64,000 nt of DNA from Sepioteuthis lessoniana (GCA_963585895.1 OY757921.1:87207307-87271306), one strand, 5' to 3'; shown: positions 11,011-21,740, counted from the first letter of the stretch. The notes: generated by a model not told the origin, from the sequence alone. Translations and numbers: made by a program.

Positions 11011-11389
11011 CGACCGTAAAACTGTTCCATCTGATTATGCACCTGGACTAAGAGACTAAATAATAAGATATAATTCACGAAAAATGATTAATATTAAAAA
11101 ATCCTTACCTTAATTATATAAGAGACTGTACGACAAGTGACGGATGAGTGTGACTTGTCCAATCTGATGTCAGTAAATAACATTATCGGTATCTTTTGAG
11201 AACATAGACTAAAGGGGAGCATTGCAACTAAGAAATCAATATTAACCAAAAAGAGAGAATTTGTTAGAAGGCCTCCAGGAAAGTAAAACGATCCTCATTA
11301 CACGACGAAACATGTGAAATTTAAGAGTTAGAGTCTGATGCGTTGGGGATAAATTATGGTTCAAGAAAGATGTTTAAAATTGACGATAA
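11011..11389. other. Unassigned DNA
   Basis: No gene-like frame and no family match. It could contain the decayed 5' part of the Tc1 relic that follows, but I cannot show this. Confidence 0.4.
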
Positions 11390-11745
11390 CTCGAATTCTG
11401 CCACATACATTCTGTTGCTGAAAGACAATTTGATACCTGCCTAGAATGGAAGTAGGATTATTCTACATCACGAACATCCATACAACAGATTGTGGCCAAT
11501 ACTACAGAGTTTGGTTGGTGAAGGTATTAATGTATTTGAAAATTGGCCAGCTCAAAGCACTGCCTGAAATATCTTCGAGCAAATATGGACAAAAAGAAAA
11601 TAGTTCATCAGAGGAATCCATGCAATCTTGATAAGTTGTAGGTGCTCTGCCATACCAATGAAGGTGATGAAGGATTTCAAGGCATTTCTTCCCTGGAACA
11701 CTGAAGCAATTATTCAAGCTAAGGGAAACCACGCGAAATAATAAC
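11390..11745 (+). pseudogene. Tc1-like transposase C-terminal relic
   Basis: One frame reads 'KDNLIPA', stop, 'NGSRIILHHEHPYNRLWPIL', 'GINVFENWPAQS', then 'TA', stop, 'NIFEQIW'. A later segment reads 'TEAIIQAKGNHAK'. These align with Tc1-family landmarks: the FQ-DN-PKH block, a WPAQSPDLNPIENLW-type block, and the terminal 'IKAKGGHTKY'-type end. The D and E catalytic positions are lost and stops interrupt the frame. Nothing here can be active. The reverse-strand open frame over this region is a shadow. Confidence 0.6.
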
Positions 11746-11924
11746 AATGTATTGTAACTTCTTGAAATGAACGTTATGTTATAAATTGTATTAGAGAGAT
11801 CTTGTTTCCTCATGTAATTATAGGAAATTGCCGAAAACTTTTGCGTGGCTATTTTTGAGGATGGTCTCTCCTCTTACCATCTCATTCAGAACTCCTGCAA
11901 CATTTCCATACATTTTCATATATA

Positions 11925-12110
11925 TAGTTGTTGGCCGACCATAGTTGTTGGCGACCCGAAGGTTCCGTTTTCATTAGCTATTACACGGATGTGTTAAGGA
12001 GAGCGCTACTCTATTCCTTGGATTGTTCCACTTTACCCTCGATCTGTGCCTGATAATGGTTAAGCAAGGCGAATCAAGAACATTTTTTGAGTCTTTTATT
12101 TGACTCAAAT
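11925..12110 (-). mobile_element. SINE E, 3' part
   Basis: Carries 'ttggcgacccgaaggttcc', 'ggagagcgctactctattcc', 'ttggattgttccactttacc' and 'gagtcttttatttgactc'. The tRNA-like head is lost. Confidence 0.8.
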
Positions 12111-12186
12111 TTGGATTGAACTCCGGTCTACCCATAAGACCAATAGGCTAGTATCTACAGATATAATTATATTGTCATCGTCAGAC

Positions 12187-12208
12187 GTGTGTGTGTGTGT
12201 ATGTGTGT
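12187..12208. repeat. (GT)n microsatellite
   Basis: Short GT run continuing into imperfect GT/GC sequence up to about 12250. Confidence 0.9.
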
Positions 12209-12256
12209 GCGTATGCTCGCGTGTACGTGCGTGTTTATGCATGTACGTACATGTGT

Positions 12257-12460
12257 ATATTTTTAAACAGATCTATTTGAAGCATACATGGAACTTTAGC
12301 AGGTAATAATACTCTGATCCAGCGTGGAACTGTGAGTAAGGGAAATTAAAGGATGCTCAGACTTCCCAAATCTCAACAAGCTGATACCTCACCGCCATTG
12401 GGGGGGTCTCAACCTTCTACAGGGGATACAGTCTGCATACACTAAGCTTCACTGACAGGG
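12257..12460 (-). mobile_element. Repeat D body
   Basis: Antisense: 'aaacagatctatttgaagca', 'ctgatccagcgtggaactg', 'cccaaatctcaac' and 'ttctacaggggatacagtc'. The tandem part and tail are absent. Confidence 0.65.
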
Positions 12461-12530
12461 TGGCATTGTCAATTCGTATCTTTTATTGTGTATTTGCTAA
12501 TATCACATATTTGAATATATATAAGGACTT

Positions 12531-12631
<101 letters not shown>

Positions 12632-12659
12632 ATATACAAACGAATACATCTACTTGCAG

Positions 12660-13500
12660 GAATGTCTCATAAGCATATGAGGTTGCCTTTATAGCACACT
12701 TATCAGATTAGTTTATCAAAGAAATCCTTTCATTTTCATTTCTATATTTTCACAAAATGACGAGCGGATATCGGCAGTTCAACCAACGCACATCGACACA
12801 TAATTACTTCCGGTCTTCCATCCACCATTGCTAGCAGCATTGCTCCTAATTTGCTTGAAATCATACACTTGCTTCTATGTCCATTAGTGACTCTCTCCCA
12901 AGCAAATGACTGAAAAAAAAGGTCCCGTCTCGCATTGGGCGACTAGTCAAATGTTTATACCCAATATCTTTCCATTAGCCTTTCATTTATGGCTATAAAG
13001 TTGAGTCCGTTAACCGCTGTAGCCAATAATCAGCCTTTTGATAACATCATGCCGCAGCAATTTTTGTGTAGGGCGGGCCTCTTCAGCGAAATGGGTGTAT
13101 TTTAGCTGAACTCGTAGTTAAGCACTGATGACCTGAGGTTATCTGAAAGAGAAATAGTTTCACCGAAATCTAGAAAGTACTATTACACTAATGGCTCACA
13201 TGCTGGATTTTGCCATAAATAAATGAACGGATAAATAAATAAAAGTATTTATAGTCAAAAGAAGCCTTCTCGAAATTGTAGGCAAAGCAGGCCTTATAAA
13301 ATAGACGATTTACGCCTGACAGTATCCTCTGCATGGTACAAAATTTATCAATAGATAATACATTAAATTTATCTCGTCTTTTTCGCATAATGTCCTACTA
13401 GAAATTATAAAATACAGTTATTTTTGGCATAGAAAAAAAGTGAAATTAAATGAAGAATAACTGAGAGTACTTATATATGAATTATACCATCTCTCACTCT
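12660..13500. other. Unassigned DNA
   Basis: No recognisable gene. A segment at about 13060-13180 ('gcactgatgacctgagg', 'gagaaatagtttcacc') has a retroelement-tail flavour, but I found no second copy. Confidence 0.45.
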
Positions 13501-13520
13501 CTTTTACATACACCTACTTT

Positions 13521-13575
13521 CTCTCTCTCTCTCTCTCTCTCTCTTTCTGTGTATATATATATATATATATATACG
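13521..13575. repeat. (CT)n, (TA)n and (GT)n cluster
   Basis: CT run at about 13521-13543, TA at about 13553-13573, then a short GT run. Confidence 0.95.
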
Positions 13576-13634
13576 TGTGTGTGTCTAGGAGTTCTTTCTA
13601 AAAATGGTTTTCCCGAGTATGACAGTTCCGAGAA

Positions 13635-13745
13635 GTGTGGTATAGACCTTCCATTCCAGGTATACTCTGACCTGGAGTGGTATTTTTGTTAGAGTCCTAT
13701 TTATCAATGAAATAGATCTGTTTGAAAAGTATGGAACACAAATAC
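13635..13745 (+). mobile_element. Repeat D body fragment (sense)
   Basis: 'ccaggtatactctgacctgg', 'agtggta', 'agagtcctatttatcaatga' and 'aatagatctgtttg' follow the D consensus from the Cys/Gly-rich body into the first tandem unit. Confidence 0.55.
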
Positions 13746-13997
13746 GTGAAAGAATGAAACAAATGATTTTTATCATTAGATAAAATGACAAAATTTTTAT
13801 AATGTAATTGGTTACCAAAGATAATTAACATTAGCTACTTGAAACCATATTATTACTTGCAAATTATTGGTGATAGAGAGGAATACTTGAAACCACATGA
13901 CAAATGATTTTATCAAGTAGAATGGTCTACCTTAAAACAAATGGGTATAAAAGATTAAATTCTTCGAGAAATCATATCCAATTTTCGAATAAACTTT

Positions 13998-13998
<1 letters not shown>

Positions 13999-14063
<65 letters not shown>
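13999..14063. repeat. (TA)n microsatellite
   Basis: About 65 bp of TA directly upstream of a family J unit. Confidence 0.98.
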
Positions 14064-14066
<3 letters not shown>

Positions 14067-14370
14067 AAAGACTTGTGATACAGCAAAATAGTCTGTCAGT
14101 GGATAAAAACATATTTTCTCCCTCTGTGGGTTCAGCACTCGAGTGAGGAATTACCGATTACCACATACGTGGAATTGCAAAGCACTTATGAATTGAGCAC
14201 CCCGGTAGCCGATAAGCGTATATGAATATATACCTAAAAAAATCCTTCATTTACGCTGAAATAAAAAAATATTAGGGGTAAGATATCCGACTGACGTAAA
14301 ATCAGCTGCCTTTCGATTCCGGCTGGAAGAATCTCGCGTGAACTCATCTTTAAGGTAGAATCTACTGTGA
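14064..14370 (+). mobile_element. Family J element with decayed hammerhead
   Basis: Starts with a hammerhead remnant ('cttgtgatacagcaaaatag', 'tctgtcagtgg'), then the J body ('gggttcagcactcgag', 'gaattaccgattaccacata', 'ccggtagccgataagcg') and the box region ('ggggtaagatatccgactga', 'tcgattccggctggaag'). The ribozyme core lacks CUGANGA. The order, ribozyme then body then boxes, is what a piece of a tandem head-to-tail J array would give. Confidence 0.6.
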
Positions 14371-14422
14371 GAAAATAAAAACTATAAAAAATATCGTTTT
14401 ATATTGTATATATTTAGACTAT

Positions 14423-15258
14423 TCATCATCATCATCATGTCGTGCTGGTAGCACGGACATCCCTGACCCTCTCTCGCCACTCCTCCCTATAGTTCATCAC
14501 CCTATGCAGGTCTTCAGGACAACATCCCGTATCCTCACATAGCTGCTGAATGTATGTTCGTGCTGGTCGTCCTGCTTTTGCACGGCCATGTGTGGGGGTC
14601 CATAAGAGTTCATCTCTTATGAGTTCGTCCCTGCTTCTCTAGCAGTGTCCTGCATGTCTGGTTCGTCTAACTTGAATAATTTTCGTGATAGGAGGCAGGT
14701 GGCTGTACAGTTGGTGTCTTGTGGGGTGTTGCCGCCAGGACTTGTTCAAGATTGCTCGCAGCATTCTTGTGTAATTGCCATCTAGCTTCTTCTCCAGTCG
14801 TTTTGTTAGAGTCCATGTTGTGCACCCATATAGCAGTATCGATGTGACCGCTGCCTGGAAGAAACTGCGTTTCATTTTATCGGTCAGGTCTGATTTCCAT
14901 ATAATCGATAGCCTATTGATACCTGTCTATGCTTTCGTTAACCTCGTGTCGACCTCCTTTTCGGTTGATTCGACGCTGCTTCCTAGGTAAGTGAATTTGT
15001 CTACTAGTTTAAGAGGGGTTCCGTCTAGAGTGGAGATGTCACCCGTTTGATTATAGCACATATATTCCGTTTTGTGTGCATTAACATAGAGGCCTCTGCC
15101 AGCGGCTGCTCGTTCCAAACTATGCAGCAGTGTTTCGGCTTGGTCGGGTGTATTTGCCAGTATCGCTATGTCATCGGCGTAGTCGGCGTCGGTAATTGTT
15201 TTTGTGGGGTACCTTCTGCTTCTTTTCTTCGTCAGCTCGAAGCCATTACCTTTAACTA
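14423..15258 (-). pseudogene. RTE-like LINE, 3' end with RT C-terminus
   Basis: Minus-strand reading gives 'ERAAAGRGLYVNAHKTEYMC', 'LKLVDKFTYLGSSVESTEK', 'MKRSFFQAAVTSILLYGCTT', 'WTLTKRLEKKLDGNYTRMLR' and 'KIIQVRRTRHAGHC', then 'RPARTYIQQLC'. This is the region after the catalytic YADD of a non-LTR retrotransposon reverse transcriptase. The 3' end is a short (ATG)n run (plus strand ATC, 14423-14438), typical of RTE-type LINEs. It is 5'-truncated at about 15258 next to (TA)n and has frame shifts. Copies lie at 28.3-29.2 and 44.8-45.1 kb. Confidence 0.9.
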
Positions 15259-15261
15259 ATC

Positions 15262-15263
<2 letters not shown>

Positions 15264-15320
<57 letters not shown>
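15264..15320. repeat. (TA)n microsatellite
   Basis: TA run at the 5'-truncation point of the LINE. A second TA run lies at 15447-15473. Confidence 0.97.
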
Positions 15321-15322
<2 letters not shown>

Positions 15323-15442
15323 CAAAGTCATGCCCATATATCAAACTAACGATTACACATGACTTCAAATAGGAGAAAAAAATTAATAGATAAATCAAGC
15401 CCACATTGAATAAAACATGAACTATAATCACAAATGGAAACA

Positions 15443-15475
<33 letters not shown>

Positions 15476-15476
<1 letters not shown>

Positions 15477-15732
15477 TAAAGTTGGCGACCGTAGTCGAGG
15501 GCGACCAGAAGGCTCCCTTTTCAATAGCTACTACACCGAGGTGTTGGGGAGGGCGCTACTCCTTTCCCTGGATTGCTCCACTTTACCCTCGATACCTACC
15601 TTATATTGCTGAGTGTTAAGCAAGGAAGTATCAAGTACTATTTTTAAAGTCTTTGGTATGACGCGACCTGGGATTGAACCCAGATCTCCCGGACCATTGG
15701 CGAACACTCTACCCACTAGGCCAATGAGCCGG
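15476..15732 (-). mobile_element. SINE E, full length
   Basis: On the minus strand: tRNA-like head 'ccggctcattggcctagtgg' (A box TGGCCTAGTGG), then 'gtagagtgttcgccaatgg', B-box-like 'gggttcaatcccaggtcg', and a body ending 'tcgactacggtcgccaac'. About 257 bp. A and B boxes of tRNA genes imply RNA polymerase III transcription. (TA)n flanks the head side. Confidence 0.9.
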
Positions 15733-15759
15733 TTATTATATATATATATATATATACAA

Positions 15760-16078
15760 AATTATTAGTAAAAGGTAATTACCGGTAAATTTCAAACGAC
15801 ACAAACAATAGATAAAGTTCAAGACCAAAACGATACTCACACACAGAGGAACAATCAAGCCCAAGTTACATAAAAACACACAAACACACTTAGAAGAAAA
15901 AAATATCTGTTAATGGAACCCAAGACCACATTAATATACACACACAACTACTCAAATTAAAACAGCACATACTCTATAACATTTCAAATATCAAAGAATA
16001 ATTGGGGGTAAAAAGAAACAAAATAGACCCACCCCGAGATAGGGAAAGGGAAAAGAAAAATTAAGAAGTCCTTTATCT
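15760..16078. other. Unassigned AT-rich DNA
   Basis: A-rich plus strand with CA-rich stretches; no gene or repeat recognised. Confidence 0.5.
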
Positions 16079-16175
16079 TCCCAGCTATGGATTAAATAAT
16101 ACCACAAATCATCTACAAGAATGAACAAGGCATTAAATAACCCCCGAAGTATGATAAGCCAAAAGACCAAACGAG
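16079..16175 (+). mobile_element. SINE B, 3' part
   Basis: 'cccagctatggattaaataa' followed by the stem-loop tail 'ggcattaaataaccc', loop, 'gtatgataagcc'. The head is missing. Confidence 0.6.
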
Positions 16176-16560
16176 ATTTTCTTTTAATTTCCTCAATAAA
16201 ATTTTATTTAGCTTCACCACCCATTTCAGTGGTTTTGTGTACTTTTCCCGAAGAAAAGCTTTGAATCTTTTTGTTCAATGACACGATGCATTATCGTTCT
16301 GAAAAGTGATTTCGTCATCACCAAGCTAATTTTTAATCGATAGAATAAGTCATTTATATATTTCAACGTACACATGAATATGAAGCTTCGGCCCTGAAAC
16401 CATGCATGAACTCAGAGTCATCATCTGATGAAGGCTTTGTTAGAAGCAATGCTATTGTATAAACATCAGTTATTGTATGATACTTCCTCTTATAACGTCC
16501 GACAATGGCTATTGTAAGCTGTTTTGTTGTCACCATTTTTAGTGCTGTCTATATGTTGTA
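16165..16560 (-). pseudogene. Possible Tc1/mariner-type transposase relic
   Basis: The minus strand has 'MVTTKQLTIAIVGRYKRKYH' near 16535 and, about 230 bp later, 'FQNDNASCH', stop, 'TKRFKAFLREKYTKPLKW'. The second block resembles the FQ-DNAPCH-A block around the second catalytic aspartate. No third acidic block is seen. The call rests on one motif plus context, so it is moderate at best. Confidence 0.4.
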
Positions 16561-16564
16561 TATT

Positions 16565-17070
16565 GAACCGCTGGACAAACAATGAAAAACTCGTAGATAT
16601 ATAAAAATATAATTCATATTTTTTTTCTTCGACGGCGACGATTGTGCATAATAGGAATACATCAGAGAGAGTTCACACGTATATTTTTGTGGAGTTGTGC
16701 GACGGCCCGAGAACACATATGAGGAGCTGACAGGTCTACATGAGTGACCAGCGGGTCTCTGCTTCAGTTCAAAATAACTGACCTTATATTTTCTTTCCAA
16801 GTCCCATGCGGAAGTATGAACATCCTTTTCGTCTCACGTATTGGCTGGTTATCAGAACTTACATATTTCCGGTTTTTTTTTTTTTTGGTAATTTGTTGAT
16901 CTTATCTGCGAACGGAAATATCTGTCACTCTATCCCGAAGCATTAAATTATATTCTCGCCATCATGTTCTATATTTCCATTCCCTATGAAAACATTGTGT
17001 TGATGTTATCTTGCGACCACATGGAATCTACTAAGTTCATCGTCACCAGTTAAGCTAGTATATTACATAT
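16565..17070. other. Unassigned DNA
   Basis: No gene or family recognised; one poly-T tract at about 16870-16886. Confidence 0.45.
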
Positions 17071-17073
17071 ATA

Positions 17074-17522
17074 TAATGGCCGAGGGATTTCGTTTTATGC
17101 CTTTGGGTTTAGTTAGACTGAGAACCTTTCGGCTCAGCACATGGGCTATTTAGGTGCAAACTTGAGTGCAGGTGTTAACACGTGAGCGGGGAGGATGTGT
17201 CGTTCATAGATGTTTAAAAAAAATCCGATAGAAAGGTTGACCAGTGGATGTGAATGACGTCATGCACCGGAAGCGCGTGCGGAGGATTTGGGAGATTTTG
17301 GAGTTGAGAACTGGACACCGAACGAGAAGGGTTGACTTTCGCTTACTTGCGGAGGCTTTGGGCAGGTGTCGCACGAGATTAGGGCAGATGAAAAAGCCAG
17401 AATAGAAAGAATGTGTATCTCTCTCCTTATGTCGAAGAACCTTTAAACTCAAAGGTTATAAAAATAGTTTCGTACCTGAACTAAGAAGTCGTAAGTGTCT
17501 TTCGTGTTTCGAGATTCCTATG

Positions 17523-17561
<39 letters not shown>

Positions 17562-17615
17562 CATTATATGTCCATTTCGGATATCCGTATCTGGCTATGA
17601 TACATTGGCTTCATC
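17074..17615 (+). mobile_element. LTR-like repeat G, copy 1
   Basis: Starts 'taatggccgagggatttcg', continues 'ttagttagactgagaacctt' and 'gtgaatgacgtcatgcaccg' (a perfect CRE-type TGACGTCA), then 'gaacctttaaactcaaagg', the 'gtttcgtacctgaac' block and 'gtgtttcgagattcc'. GC-richer than its surroundings. The layout (upstream elements, then a block that in sister copies holds AATAAA) suggests a solo LTR or a non-autonomous derivative; no TG...CA ends or target duplication were found. (TA)n interrupts it at 17526-17559. Confidence 0.65.
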
Positions 17616-18650
17616 CTTGACACTGAGTGACGAGACGCTCTCTTGGAAATACAATAAGACGCTAGGTATATGAAATTGAATTTATTGATTCAAACTAAAT
17701 CGACATTATCCTTGATCGTGTGAAGAAATAAATACATGGAAGAATGAACGATGAAATAAAGTGTAAAATTGTTAAGCGGTTATTTGTAGGATGTGAATAG
17801 ATACGTTATCTAAAAGAACCAGCAGCTGGGAAGGAAACGATTTGTCAAAGTTCAAAAACTCGTCCAGTTAAGATAAATTAAATAAGATATGATCAATCCC
17901 ACACCCCGTTGTGAATACAGAAATTAACTAAAAGTTACGGAAATAACCAGGCTCGATCGGTCATCTAAATGATTACATGTTGGCTTGACGATTCCATCGA
18001 CGTTAGCTGGAAATGGGGTCCGGTGTTCTATGAATCCCAATAAAGGAAGCTGAGTTTTTCCTATTTTTTTATTGCGGGGACTACATAAAGAGACAAGCTG
18101 TAACGAGGACAAAGAGCAATTGAAGTTCCGACTAGAATGAAGAATTTTGTGTCCGTTAACCCTTTCCACCCAGTTCTATAGCTTGATGGAATAAAACAAC
18201 GGAAGTCCTGTATTTAAGGGGCGTGGCGTTTTTGTGTATGTGTGTGCGCGTATGTGTTTTCCCTCACCCATTAGACGATCAGCCTTCATCAATACGGAAG
18301 TCGTCGGGGACTATTCTACAAAAATAACGATATTATTTATAATTAATTAAAGAAAAAAGTTCGCTCGGACTGGTTTTCTCCTATTCATTGTTGCTTTTTT
18401 TTTTCATATCAATATGTTTCGATTGCTGAGCTTTCTACTCGTTTATATATATCTGCTTTGTGATGGAACATCAACTCTTTATTAATCAATTTTATTTCAT
18501 TTTACTAATTTTTTTGGCGGCATGTGTCTTTTTAAAAATGAAGGATTACACTAAATTTCATTTACATTTTCCACAACATCTTCGTATTATTTAGTAAATT
18601 GAAAATTGCAGGTATTTATACAATGGAAACAAATTAATAGCACATTTTAT
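17616..18650. other. Unassigned DNA
   Basis: No recognisable coding sequence. 18180-18350 is slightly GC-richer, but I found no second copy of it. Confidence 0.45.
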
Positions 18651-18656
18651 TATCTC

Positions 18657-18657
<1 letters not shown>

Positions 18658-18692
<35 letters not shown>
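18658..18692. repeat. (TA)n microsatellite
   Basis: TA run followed by 'ttagaagtttaagataactt', a segment that recurs at about 19850 ('ttagaaattagacgtttaag'), so 18.69-18.84 and 19.85-20.0 kb are diverged copies of one repeat. Confidence 0.95.
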
Positions 18693-18697
<5 letters not shown>

Positions 18698-18866
18698 GTT
18701 TAAGATAACTTTACCAAGCTGCAACGCATTTTAAAAAATCAGCCTTTATTTCTCGTCACTGATAATGTATATACCATATTTTCATTTTAGTTTAAGGTCA
18801 AAACAATGTCGATCCATCAATATTTCCTGATATTAACCAATTTGATTCCTTAATTTGGTTAATAAG

Positions 18867-18867
<1 letters not shown>

Positions 18868-18919
<52 letters not shown>
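18868..18919. repeat. (TA)n microsatellite
   Basis: About 50 bp of TA ending the first copy of the 18.69/19.85 kb repeat. Confidence 0.97.
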
Positions 18920-18923
<4 letters not shown>

Positions 18924-19041
18924 TTATAAGATCTGTATATGTTGATGGATCCACATACTAAATAAAACCTCAACATACATTCTTAGTGATGAGATATAAA
19001 AGTCTTATATATATATATATAGAATAAAAACAATAACACTT

Positions 19042-19312
19042 CCTGTTGTATGGGGCCCAACTAGCGTCCAGCTAGCAGATAAAACTAAAACAGGCTATAA
19101 TTTAATACACTCCCCACAAGAATACACTCACAATAATAAATTGCTGCTTGTATTTATACAGAAATAATCTCAAACCAGCAGCCAATCACAGCCCATGGAA
19201 TGGACTTGCTCACATGTGCATAATGAGAGGCCCCAGTGTACTATAAAAAATTCTTCATCTTCTGGAGTTTTGTTTCAAATCTAACTCAGCTCCCTACACA
19301 ACTGAGTGCTGT
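19042..19312 (-). mobile_element. LTR-like or promoter-like unit
   Basis: The minus strand begins 'tgtagggagctgag', holds a CCAAT-box-like 'gattggctg' and a TATA box 'tgtataaataca' at about 19151-19162, and ends 'gggccccatacaaca'. TG...CA ends and a central TATA box fit a solo LTR. Flanking 5-mers do not match, and no polyadenylation signal was seen. A remnant of a cellular promoter cannot be excluded. Confidence 0.35.
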
Positions 19313-19587
19313 TTAGGACAATTTGACAAACTCAGTAACATTTAATTAATTCTTTATAACTATTCTATAATTCTGATGGTGTGAAAAATAAAAGAGATGA
19401 TACAATTTGCAAATAAGAAATATTACCAAAACTGTAAACAAAATCTCTAAAAAAATAAAAGACTAAAAACATACGTACCTGATTGGTAATTTTATTTTCT
19501 TCATATATACATATGTATATATGGAAGAAAATAATGGATAGTAATCGGACAATTTGTGAAGAAAAATTGACAACAAGTAATCCAAGT

Positions 19588-19838
19588 AGAAAGGGGGGAT
19601 TTATAGAGAAACAAAGTCGACACTAGAGCGTTTCGGTTCTGCTGAACCATCATCAGGGCTATTAGGGGTTATATTAGTGATCCTAAGTATAGATGGATGT
19701 ATAAAAAGTTAAATTTTTATATATTTTTACACTTTTTATACATCCATCTATACTTATCATCACTAATATAACCCCTAATAGCCCTGATGAAACGCGATGG
19801 TATCGACTTTGTTTCTCTATAAATCCCCGCTTTCTATA
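19588..19838. repeat. Inverted duplication carrying hammerhead sequences
   Basis: Arms about 19590-19710 and 19727-19835 are near-complements: 'ggggttatattagtgat' against 'atcactaatataacccc', and 'tttatagagaaacaaagtcg' against its complement. The short loop is AT-rich. Each arm carries 'ctaatagccctgatga'; only the left arm keeps the full ribozyme core. The arrangement looks like two copies of one retroelement end joined tail to tail. Confidence 0.9.
19612..19665 (-). ncRNA. Hammerhead ribozyme core, type I-like
   Basis: Minus strand: CTGATGA (19650-19656), helix II GGTTC-agca-GAACC, GAAA (19631-19634), a short helix III CGC-tcta-GTG, then TC, giving a GUC cleavage site after position 19619. 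All conserved core positions are present. Helix I is weak (C-G, mismatch, G-C, A-T), so activity is uncertain. Hammerheads of this minimal form are known from Penelope-like retroelements and retrozymes. Confidence 0.65.
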
Positions 19839-19998
19839 TATATATATATTAGAAATTAGACGTTTAAGATAACTTTAAAACCTGCAACATTATTTTCAGA
19901 AAATCAGCCTTCATCTCCAGTCACTAATTATCTACATGCCATCTTTTCATTTTGTTTAAAGACAAAATAATGTGGATCCATATCAATATGTCCTGTTT

Positions 19999-20024
19999 AT
20001 ATATATATATATATATATATATAT
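19999..20024. repeat. (TA)n microsatellite
   Basis: Short TA run. Confidence 0.95.
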
Positions 20025-20358
20025 GTTCGATGATTCTGATGGTGTGAATTAACCCAGATGATACAATCTCAAAAAAAAAAAAAAACAATATTACGCAAAC
20101 TGATATCCGAGAAAGGAATTCCATAAAAAAAACTAAAAACATACGTCCTACTTGAAAATAAACAACCAATAAGGCAATGCCTTGTCAAAAGAAAAAAAAA
20201 CATCGGCAGAATTTCCTAAGCTAAATGTAAAAGTGCTCAACACTCTAAGTAGACGGAGATAAAAATTCAGTCTTCTAATCAAAAAAATGTAGTTTTAGTT
20301 CAATAATTCTTCAGTGATCAGAATCGTACTAATAATCCGTTTAGGTGAAACCTAGGTT

Positions 20359-20411
<53 letters not shown>

Positions 20412-20450
20412 ATTTATACATATATATATATATATATACATATATATATA
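20359..20450. repeat. (TA)n(TG)n(TA)n
   Basis: TA, then TG, then interrupted TA with 'catttataca' spacers. Confidence 0.95.
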
Positions 20451-20940
20451 AAATTAGGAACATTTCGTAAAAGATTTTCCTTTTATCTTGAAAATAAATT
20501 TCACCATTAATTTAAATATCTTAATCTAATTCTTTACGGAATATTCTATGAATACTGAATATTAAGCCATTAAACAAAAAATATTCGCATCTTATCTGTT
20601 ACTAGCTTATTTACTGCTAAATAAAAAAAAATGAGTGAACATGGACTAATTGTGCTCATTTTCTATGTTTTTCCGGAGCCATTTGTTAAGATAATGAAAT
20701 GATTTTTTATTACTCAAAGCATTTATAGTTAACTTGGACAAATTTTATTCTTCTAATTATTACAATAAATCTGCGGCAACTCTATACTCTGTACTTTCTC
20801 AAGCCTCTGCTTAGTGCTGAATGTTAATAGAGTATACCCTGTTATATCCGGTGCTTGTGTTTTTGTGAGCTGTTAGTATGACCATTTCAGTGAACTAGAT
20901 GAACTTTGACAGCAATAAAAAACGGAAATTAGATACAAGA
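20451..20940. other. Unassigned AT-rich DNA
   Basis: No coding or repeat signal recognised. Confidence 0.5.
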
Positions 20941-20952
20941 TACTACTTTCTG

Positions 20953-21350
20953 GAGAATATAGATCACTACATCTTCCTGAGGTCACTAACCTTCTTTTAA
21001 TCCTCAAAAGAACGAGAAATCAAGAGAAGAATCGCTACAGGTTAGCAAGCTTTCAACAGATAAAGTTCTTTCTTCAAGAACAAGCTTTCATTAATCTTAA
21101 CAAGAAGCGTCTATTATCAGTACATCCTCCCAACGGTCCTCGAAGAGATGAAACACGGAATTTACCTAAGAAATTGGTTCTCAAACTAAGAACTATGCGA
21201 CGTGCAAAGGATGTAATTATGTTGCACATCAGCTGAAAAATTCGTAAAACAGCACAAAATGTTAGAGAACAGACAGATGTCAGAGATACACTAAAAGCCA
21301 TTAGCAAACTTGAATGACAATGGGAAGATCACATTGAATGAATTGCAGAC
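20953..21350 (+). pseudogene. Unknown Lys/Arg-rich open stretch
   Basis: A stop-free frame of about 95 codons without an initiating Met starts near 20953: 'YRSLHLPEVTNLLLILKRTR', 'NRYRLASFQQIKFF', 'SVHPPNGPRRDETRNLPKK' and 'MRRAKDVIMLHIS'. After one TGA it continues 'KIRKTAQNVREQTDVRD' and 'TLKAISKLE'. The composition (Lys, Arg, Gln) is protein-like rather than microsatellite-derived. I do not recognise the family. It may be an exon, or the remains of a transposon protein. Confidence 0.35.
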
Positions 21351-21527
21351 AACCTCTAAAGACAGTGAATAGCAATGGGGACCCCTACAGAAAGTAAGAT
21401 GGCGTAATTATCGCATTAATACTGTCTCAAAACTCCATCTTTAAATGTATTGCAAACTTGCACAATTTACTTCAATAATGGAAGAATATTACGTCTGGAA
21501 TATTATGATCAGAAAATGTGAACGGGG

Positions 21528-21740
21528 GTGTCCTCGTGGTGTAATGGTTAAAGCGAAGGACAGCGGAATTGTAGTACGCGAGTTCGTACTCCAGTCGCAC
21601 TATTACGTTCACTTTCGGGCAAATACCCTTGGCAAAGGTATGAACCCCGCTATGGGTTAAATAGTACCTCTACTTTTCTTCTAGAATGGCTTTGGCATTA
21701 AATAACTTGCAAAGGTTGATATACCATTAAAACAAATCAA
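21528..21740 (+). mobile_element. SINE B, full length
   Basis: tRNA-like head 'tgtcctcgtggtgtaatgg', B-box-like 'gagttcgtactccag', core 'gcaaaggtatgaaccccgc' and 'tatgggttaaatag', tail 'ggcattaaataacttgcaaa' then 'ggttgatataccattaaaac'. The flanks 'agaaaatgtgaac' and 'agaaaatatgaaa' may be a diverged target duplication. No protein is encoded. Confidence 0.85.

Noticed and set aside
11502-11813. 103-codon minus-strand frame
   Set aside because: Shadow of the Tc1-like relic read on the plus strand; no domain resemblance.
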